The notes beneath the pieces were generated by a model. It had not been told where the DNA came from. It did no database searches and was given only the letters and a program-made list of their open reading frames with translations. DNA of 7,248 nt from Treponema sp. (GTDB taxonomy: Bacteria > Spirochaetota > Spirochaetia > Treponematales > Treponemataceae): contig JAFLSP010000092.1 of NCBI GenBank assembly GCA_022510885.1, positions 1 through 7,248 on the forward strand, given 5' to 3'. Positions 1-3,163 of this stretch are shown piece by piece. The stretch's first letter is position 1, and each line of letters opens with the position of its first letter. Both the position numbers and the translations under genes were made by a program.

Positions 1-96
1 GAAGTGGGTGCTGTTCTGCGCGAGGGCGACTGTCGAAATCACGGCGATGACTGTTGCAGCGTAATAGAGTATGACCAAGCCGATTGTTCTGCCCAT
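1..96 (-). CDS. N-terminus of an exported or membrane protein (partial, runs off left edge)
   Basis: Only the first 32 residues are in the window. The start codon is the ATG read leftward from 96, preceded seven bases away by a good Shine-Dalgarno sequence (AGGAAG, 109-104 on the minus strand). The peptide begins MGRTIGLVILYYAATVIAVI and continues STVALAQNSTHF. A short basic N-terminus is followed by about 20 hydrophobic residues and then Ala-Leu-Ala-Gln, which fits a signal peptidase I site after residue 26; an uncleaved transmembrane helix is equally possible. No stop codon interrupts the frame before the edge. A plausible promoter lies just upstream (131-139). The function cannot be told from this fragment, and I do not recognise a family. 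It is divergent from the tRNA-Leu gene. Confidence 0.72.
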   Translation of the reverse strand, partial: MGRTIGLVILYYAATVIAVISTVALAQNSTHF

Positions 97-130
97 TTGG
101 TATCTTCCTGATTTTGCGTCGCGTGCGCGT

Positions 131-139
131 AGTATATCA
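131..139 (-). promoter_or_regulatory. Extended -10 promoter for the left-edge gene
   Basis: Read on the minus strand this is TG-A-TATACT, an extended -10 element. A weak -35 (TTGCGG, plus positions 154-159) lies 17 bases further upstream and overlaps the inverted repeat at 139-164. The predicted start of transcription is near 124, giving a leader of about 28 bases that contains the AGGAAG Shine-Dalgarno site. The same 11 bases (TAGTATATCAC on the plus strand) recur at 3124-3134 in front of pgi. Confidence 0.55.
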
Positions 140-164
140 CTGATTGTGGCCGCCCGCAATCAGT
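139..164. repeat. Perfect 8-bp inverted repeat in the divergent intergenic region
   Basis: ACTGATTG (139-146) and CAATCAGT (157-164) are perfect inverted copies separated by 10 GC-rich bases. The repeat touches the minus-strand extended -10, overlaps the possible minus-strand -35, and ends two bases before the -35 of the tRNA promoter. Neither flank has a T-run, so it does not look like an intrinsic terminator. It could be an operator for a dimeric regulator or a hairpin in a read-through transcript. The sequence alone does not decide which. Confidence 0.5.
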
Positions 165-166
165 CC

Positions 167-195
167 TTGAAATCGCGCGGCGTTCGTGGTATAAT
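167..195 (+). promoter_or_regulatory. Sigma-70-type promoter of tRNA-Leu
   Basis: TTGAAA (167-172) and a consensus TATAAT (190-195) are separated by the optimal 17 bases. The predicted start of transcription is at about 202, only three bases before the first base of the mature tRNA, so the 5' leader to be removed by RNase P is very short. Confidence 0.88.
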
Positions 196-204
196 CGCCG
201 TATC

Positions 205-524
205 GCCAGAATGGTGGAACAGGTAGACACAAGGGACTTAGGTCGTTTCCGAGATACCGGGGACGGAATGAGGCACAGGGCGGGAAACCCCCTGCTGCGA
301 TTGAGGCTAACTCGGCGAACGCTGGACGTGCCAACGCCGAACTAAGTCAGGGCGCAAGTCCTGTAAATGCGTAGAGAGCATACACCTCATGCCTACGGGC
401 GGCAGCCTACGGCAAAGACGTGCTCCAGACCACAAACAACGACCCGTTGGTAGCGAAAGCTATAGTGGCAGGAAAATCCCTCGGCAAGTGAACTGCCGTG
501 CCGGTTCGATTCCGGTTTCTGGCA
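205..524 (+). tRNA. tRNA-Leu(UAA) interrupted by a group I intron
   Basis: The exons are 205-239 and 473-524 and join into an 87-nt type II tRNA. The acceptor stem GCCAGAA (205-211) pairs fully with TTCTGGC (517-523), and A524 is the discriminator base. The D-stem GTG/CAC is 214-216/228-230. The anticodon stem AGGGA (232-236) pairs with TCCCT (477-481). The spliced anticodon loop is C-U-U-A-A-A-A, so the anticodon is UAA (T239, A473, A474), reading leucine UUA codons. The long variable arm typical of tRNA-Leu is CGGCA/TGCCG (482-486/494-498). The T-arm is GCCGG (500-504), loop TTCGATT (505-511), and CCGGT (512-516). CCA is not encoded and must be added by the CCA-adding enzyme. The gene has its own promoter and terminator. 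Confidence 0.95.
240..472 (+). ncRNA. Self-splicing group I intron in the anticodon loop of tRNA-Leu(UAA)
   Basis: The 233-nt intron sits between U34 and A35, the site used by the cyanobacterial and plastid tRNA-Leu(UAA) introns. It ends in G (472), as the terminal guanosine of group I introns must. P1 pairs exon CTT (237-239) with GAG (251-253), so the splice-site U pairs with G251, the expected U-G wobble; GG/CC (241-242/249-250) can extend it. P2-like CCG-GGGA-CGG is 257-266. P3 is ATGAGG (268-273) with CCTCAT (385-390). P7 is GAGCA (376-380) with TGCTC (421-425). P8 lies between P3 and P7 (GCC 391-393/GGC 411-413; GGGC 397-400/GCCT 405-408). J8/7 is AAAGACG (414-420). GNRA-capped hairpins occur at 348-363 (GCAA, P6 region) and 451-462 (GAAA, P9 region). 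The P3-P7-P8 order is the pseudoknot that defines group I. It has no room for a homing endonuclease. I did not resolve P4-P6 completely. Confidence 0.92.
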
Positions 525-551
525 TCCCCTGCGTGCGCGGGGGATTTTTTT
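524..551 (+). terminator. Rho-independent terminator of tRNA-Leu
   Basis: A nine-pair stem (524-532 with 537-545, one T-G pair) closes a four-base loop, and a T-run fills 545-551. The stem begins at the discriminator base of the tRNA, so the 3' trailer is essentially the terminator itself. This isolates the tRNA from tatD downstream, which has its own promoter starting at 557. Confidence 0.9.
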
Positions 552-556
552 GCCCT

Positions 557-585
557 TTGCAAAAGACGGCGCAATCCGCTACAAT
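557..585 (+). promoter_or_regulatory. Promoter of tatD, placed for a leaderless transcript
   Basis: TTGCAA (557-562) and TACAAT (580-585) are separated by exactly 17 bases. Only five bases lie between the -10 box and the tatD ATG at 591, so the predicted start of transcription (about 591-593) falls on the start codon. There is no Shine-Dalgarno sequence in the gap. Confidence 0.75.
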
Positions 586-590
586 GGGCT

Positions 591-1484
591 ATGTTTTCCG
601 ACACGCACTTTCATTTCAAGCATTTTGTTGACGAGCATCCCGACGGCGCGGCGTTCGGGGCGGACGTGCTGGAGCGTATGGCGCGGGGCGACGTGCTGTT
701 CGGCCTTGACGTGGGCACGAGAAGCGACGACCTTTTTGCGCGCGTGCAGTCTGTGCAGGAGAGCCTTGACGAAATCGGCGACAACAATATGCGCGCGAAG
801 GCGCAGCACCTGCTTCGTTTCAGCGCGGGCATCTGGCCCTATCCCGAGGACATCCGCAATCGGCAGGACAGCATGACGGTCCTGCGGGAGACGGTCGAGT
901 CGTTCCGGGAAGAGGGCGGGGCGTCCGCGAAGCGGCTGGTCGCCATCGGCGAGGGCGGCATCGACCATCACTGGAATCCTTCCGGCGCGGACGGGCGCGA
1001 CCGTGCCGATTTTGACGACGATGTGTACGAGGGCGAGCGTGAGCTGTTCGAGATGCAGCTGGAATTTGCCCGCGAGCTGCGCCTTCCGTTCATCGTGCAC
1101 AGCCGCGATGCCTTTGCGGACACGCTGGACTGCATCCGCAACGTGGGCTATGACCGCGGCGTGATTCACTGCTTTTCCTACGGCCTTGCGGAGGCGCGCG
1201 CTTTCCTTGACCGGGGCTGGTACCTTGCCTTCGGCGGCGCGGTCACGTACACCAAAAAGGCGCAGATGGACGACTTGGACGCGCTGCTCGCCTATGTTCC
1301 CGACGACCGCATCCTGCTGGAGACGGACGCGCCCTACCTTGCGCCCGTCCCGCTGCGCGGCACGCCGAACAATCCCCTGAACGTCTCGTATACGTATGAA
1401 TTCATCGCGGCGCGGCGAAAAAAAACACCAGCTCACCTCAGCAAGCTGGTGGACAGGAATATCCGCGACCTGTTCGGAATCTAG
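591..1484 (+). CDS. tatD: TatD-family metal-dependent hydrolase / DNase
   Basis: This 297-residue cytoplasmic protein belongs to the TatD amidohydrolase family, divalent-metal TIM-barrel enzymes; characterised members are 3'-5' exonucleases acting on DNA or RNA. The metal ligands are all visible: the N-terminal HxH in DTHFHF (His6, His8), Glu121 in the IGEGGID block, His170 in FIVHSRD, His193 in VIHCFSYG and Asp246 in LLETDAPYLAP. The protein is 30-40 residues longer than the common 255-265, with extra sequence around residues 45-70 and 128-150. ATG 591 is chosen because it directly precedes the conserved DTH motif; the open frame upstream runs into the tRNA. The start has no Shine-Dalgarno site. 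The 3' end overlaps the convergent pgi by four bases and carries the pgi terminator on its opposite strand. The substrate cannot be told from sequence. Confidence 0.92.
   Translation: MFSDTHFHFKHFVDEHPDGAAFGADVLERMARGDVLFGLDVGTRSDDLFARVQSVQESLDEIGDNNMRAKAQHLLRFSAGIWPYPEDIRNRQDSMTVLRETVESFREEGGASAKRLVAIGEGGIDHHWNPSGADGRDRADFDDDVYEGERELFEMQLEFARELRLPFIVHSRDAFADTLDCIRNVGYDRGVIHCFSYGLAEARAFLDRGWYLAFGGAVTYTKKAQMDDLDALLAYVPDDRILLETDAPYLAPVPLRGTPNNPLNVSYTYEFIAARRKKTPAHLSKLVDRNIRDLFGI
1418..1451 (-). terminator. Intrinsic terminator of pgi, embedded in the tatD coding sequence
   Basis: CACCAGCT (1426-1433) and AGCTGGTG (1444-1451) form a perfect eight-pair hairpin with a 10-base loop. On the minus strand the hairpin is followed at once by eight T residues (complement of the A-run 1418-1425). 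It begins 30 bases past the pgi stop codon. On the plus strand the same bases encode residues 276-287 of TatD, around its Lys-Lys-Thr-Pro segment. Confidence 0.85.
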
Positions 1485-3079
1485 ATGCTCAGCAGGGCGG
1501 CGTAAGCCTTGAGCGCGCCGTCCGTGTCGTGGGCGAGGACTTTCTTGGCGAGCGTCTTGCCGAGCTGCACGCCTTCCTGGTCAAAGCTGTTCACGTTCCA
1601 GGCGAATCCCTGGAACATCACCTTGTTCTCAAAGTGCGCGAGCAGCGCGCCCAGCGACTGCGGCGTGAGCTGCTTGCCGTAGATGAGGCTTGACGGCCGC
1701 TCCCCGGCGAACTGCTTGTTGGGGTCGCTGTCGTCCTTGCCGCAGGCAAAGGCCATAATCTGCGCCACCACGTTCGCGCACAGTTTCTGCTGGCTCGTCG
1801 ATGACTCAATCGTCACGTCCGTGCCGATTTGGCTCTGCGCAAAGGCGATGAACTGGAGCGGGATGACGTTGGTGCCCTGGTGCAGGAGCTGGTAGAACGA
1901 GTGCTGTCCGTTCGTGCCCGGCTCGCCGAAGATGACCGGCCCGGTCTTGTAGGCGATTTCCTTGCCGAAGCGGTTGACGCTCTTGCCGTTGGACTCCATG
2001 TCGAGCTGCTGCAAGTGCGCGGGGAAGCGGCTGAGCGCCTGCGAGTAGGGCAGCACCGCCGTTGAGGGCATGTCGAGCACGTTGCGCTCGTACACGCCGA
2101 TGAGCGCGTCGAGCAGCGCGGGGTTTTTCAGCAGGTCTTTTTCGGTCGCGGTCTTGTCCGCCTCCGCCGCGCCGCGCAGGAAGTCCGCGAAGACATCCGG
2201 CCCGAATGCGAGCGACAGCACCGCGCCGCCCACCGCGCTCGTGGATGAGTAGCGGCCGCCGATGTAGTCGTCCATGTAGAACGCGGCGAGGTAGTCGCTG
2301 TTGTGCGCGAGCGGGCTGGTCTCGCTCGTGACGGCAATCATGTGGTTGGCGGGGTTCAGGCCGGCCTTTTTGAGCGCGTCCTTGACGAAGGACTCGTTGG
2401 TGAGCGTCTCAAGCGTCGTGCCGCTCTTTGAGACGAGGACGAATATCGTGTGCGCGAGGTCAATGCTGCGCAGGATGGCCGCCGCGTCGTCGGGGTCTAC
2501 GTTGCTGATGAACTGCGCCTCCATCTTGAGCGTCCCGTGCGTCTTTGCCCAGTCCTTGAGCGCGAGGTACATGGCGCGCGGGCCGAGGTCGCTGCCGCCG
2601 ATGCCAATCTGCGCGACGGTGGTGAAACGCTCGCCCTTCGCGTTGGCGATTGCCCCGCTGTGCACTTTCTCGGCGAACGCGGCGATTGCCTTCTGCTGCG
2701 CGACGTAGAAATCGCGCTTGTTCGTGCCGTCGGCAATCACGTCCTTGCCGAGCTGCCCGCGCGTGAGGTGGTGCAGGACGAGCCGCTTCTCGCCCGTGTT
2801 GACGACCGCGCCGTTGTAGGTCTCCTCAAATTTCTCCACGAGCTGGGCTTCGGCGGCGAGCTTCTGGAGCACGTCGAGCACCTGTTCGTTCACCTGCTTT
2901 GCGGCGTAGTTGTAGGTCAGCCCTGCCGCCATGGGCACCTGGCAGTCGGTCACGCGCTTTGCGCCCTTTTCGCCGCTGAGCGCGTCCTTCAGGCTCACGC
3001 CGTTGCCCGCTCCCTTCAGCGCGTTGAGCTTTGCGAAAGCATCCAGTTCGTTCAGATTTTCCCAAGAAATCGAAGCCAT
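1481..3079 (-). CDS. pgi: Glucose-6-phosphate isomerase
   Basis: This 532-residue cytoplasmic enzyme interconverts glucose 6-phosphate and fructose 6-phosphate in glycolysis and gluconeogenesis. The sugar-phosphate-binding loop SKSGTT is at residues 217-222 and GGRYSSTSAVG at 274-284. The catalytic segment GEPGTNGQHSFYQLLHQGT (385-403) carries the expected Glu386 and His393, and Lys508 in the QEGVQLGK block near the C-terminus is the likely catalytic lysine. An IGIGGSDLGPRAMY block (158-171) binds phosphate in the family. Length is normal for long bacterial Pgi. The start at 3079 is supported by a strong Shine-Dalgarno sequence (AAGGAGA, 3094-3088) eight bases upstream. The gene converges on tatD and diverges from the histidine kinase; it looks monocistronic, with its own promoter and terminator. 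The sequence reminds me of Treponema Pgi proteins, which is an inference from memory. Confidence 0.97.
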   Translation of the reverse strand: MASISWENLNELDAFAKLNALKGAGNGVSLKDALSGEKGAKRVTDCQVPMAAGLTYNYAAKQVNEQVLDVLQKLAAEAQLVEKFEETYNGAVVNTGEKRLVLHHLTRGQLGKDVIADGTNKRDFYVAQQKAIAAFAEKVHSGAIANAKGERFTTVAQIGIGGSDLGPRAMYLALKDWAKTHGTLKMEAQFISNVDPDDAAAILRSIDLAHTIFVLVSKSGTTLETLTNESFVKDALKKAGLNPANHMIAVTSETSPLAHNSDYLAAFYMDDYIGGRYSSTSAVGGAVLSLAFGPDVFADFLRGAAEADKTATEKDLLKNPALLDALIGVYERNVLDMPSTAVLPYSQALSRFPAHLQQLDMESNGKSVNRFGKEIAYKTGPVIFGEPGTNGQHSFYQLLHQGTNVIPLQFIAFAQSQIGTDVTIESSTSQQKLCANVVAQIMAFACGKDDSDPNKQFAGERPSSLIYGKQLTPQSLGALLAHFENKVMFQGFAWNVNSFDQEGVQLGKTLAKKVLAHDTDGALKAYAALLSI

Positions 3080-3096
3080 ACGAGTTATCTCCTTGC

Positions 3097-3110
3097 TTGG
3101 CAGCCGCCAA
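3097..3110 (-). promoter_or_regulatory. Small hairpin in the pgi leader
   Basis: TTGGC (3097-3101) and GCCAA (3106-3110) are perfect inverted copies around four bases. In the predicted pgi transcript this hairpin ends two bases before the Shine-Dalgarno site (3094-3088). It could modulate ribosome access or mRNA stability, or it may be a short operator. Five pairs is weak evidence. Confidence 0.3.
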
Positions 3111-3124
3111 AATTGTGTTGCATT

Positions 3125-3133
3125 AGTATATCA
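3125..3133 (-). promoter_or_regulatory. Extended -10 promoter of pgi
   Basis: On the minus strand the bases read TG-A-TATACT. No good -35 is seen at the right distance (TACCAT at 17 bases), which is tolerable for an extended -10 promoter. The predicted start is near 3118, giving a 39-base leader that carries the hairpin and the Shine-Dalgarno site. It is identical over 11 bases to the promoter at 130-140. Confidence 0.6.
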
Positions 3134-3148
3134 CGATTTTTTGAAATA

Positions 3149-3157
3149 TGGTACACT
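3149..3157 (+). promoter_or_regulatory. Extended -10 promoter of the histidine kinase, placed for a leaderless transcript
   Basis: TG-G-TACACT is an extended -10 box. Six bases separate it from the ATG at 3164, so standard spacing puts the start of transcription on the A of the ATG. No convincing -35 is present at 16-18 bases; TTGAAA at 3141-3146 is too close to serve. No Shine-Dalgarno sequence precedes the ATG. The back-to-back pgi -10 is only about 20 bases away, so the two promoters may compete. Confidence 0.5.
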
Positions 3158-3163
3158 TATCGT

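Noticed and set aside
205..524. The tRNA/intron region as a tmRNA or a riboswitch-like leader of tatD
   Set aside because: The exons form a complete type II tRNA-Leu with a UAA anticodon, the insert has group I helices, and a strong terminator separates it from tatD.
389..631. Possible small protein reading through the intron, tRNA and terminator
   Set aside because: It overlaps the structured tRNA 3' exon and the terminator and has no Shine-Dalgarno site or protein character. It is not a homing endonuclease.
579..1436. A 285-residue minus-strand frame opposite tatD
   Set aside because: Compositional shadow of a GC-rich gene. TatD has all its metal ligands on the plus strand.
2450..3163. 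Upstream extension of the kinase frame by 238 residues
   Set aside because: The extension lies antisense to the well-supported pgi gene and crosses its promoter. Its sequence has no domain character, and the membrane-protein start at 3164 fits.
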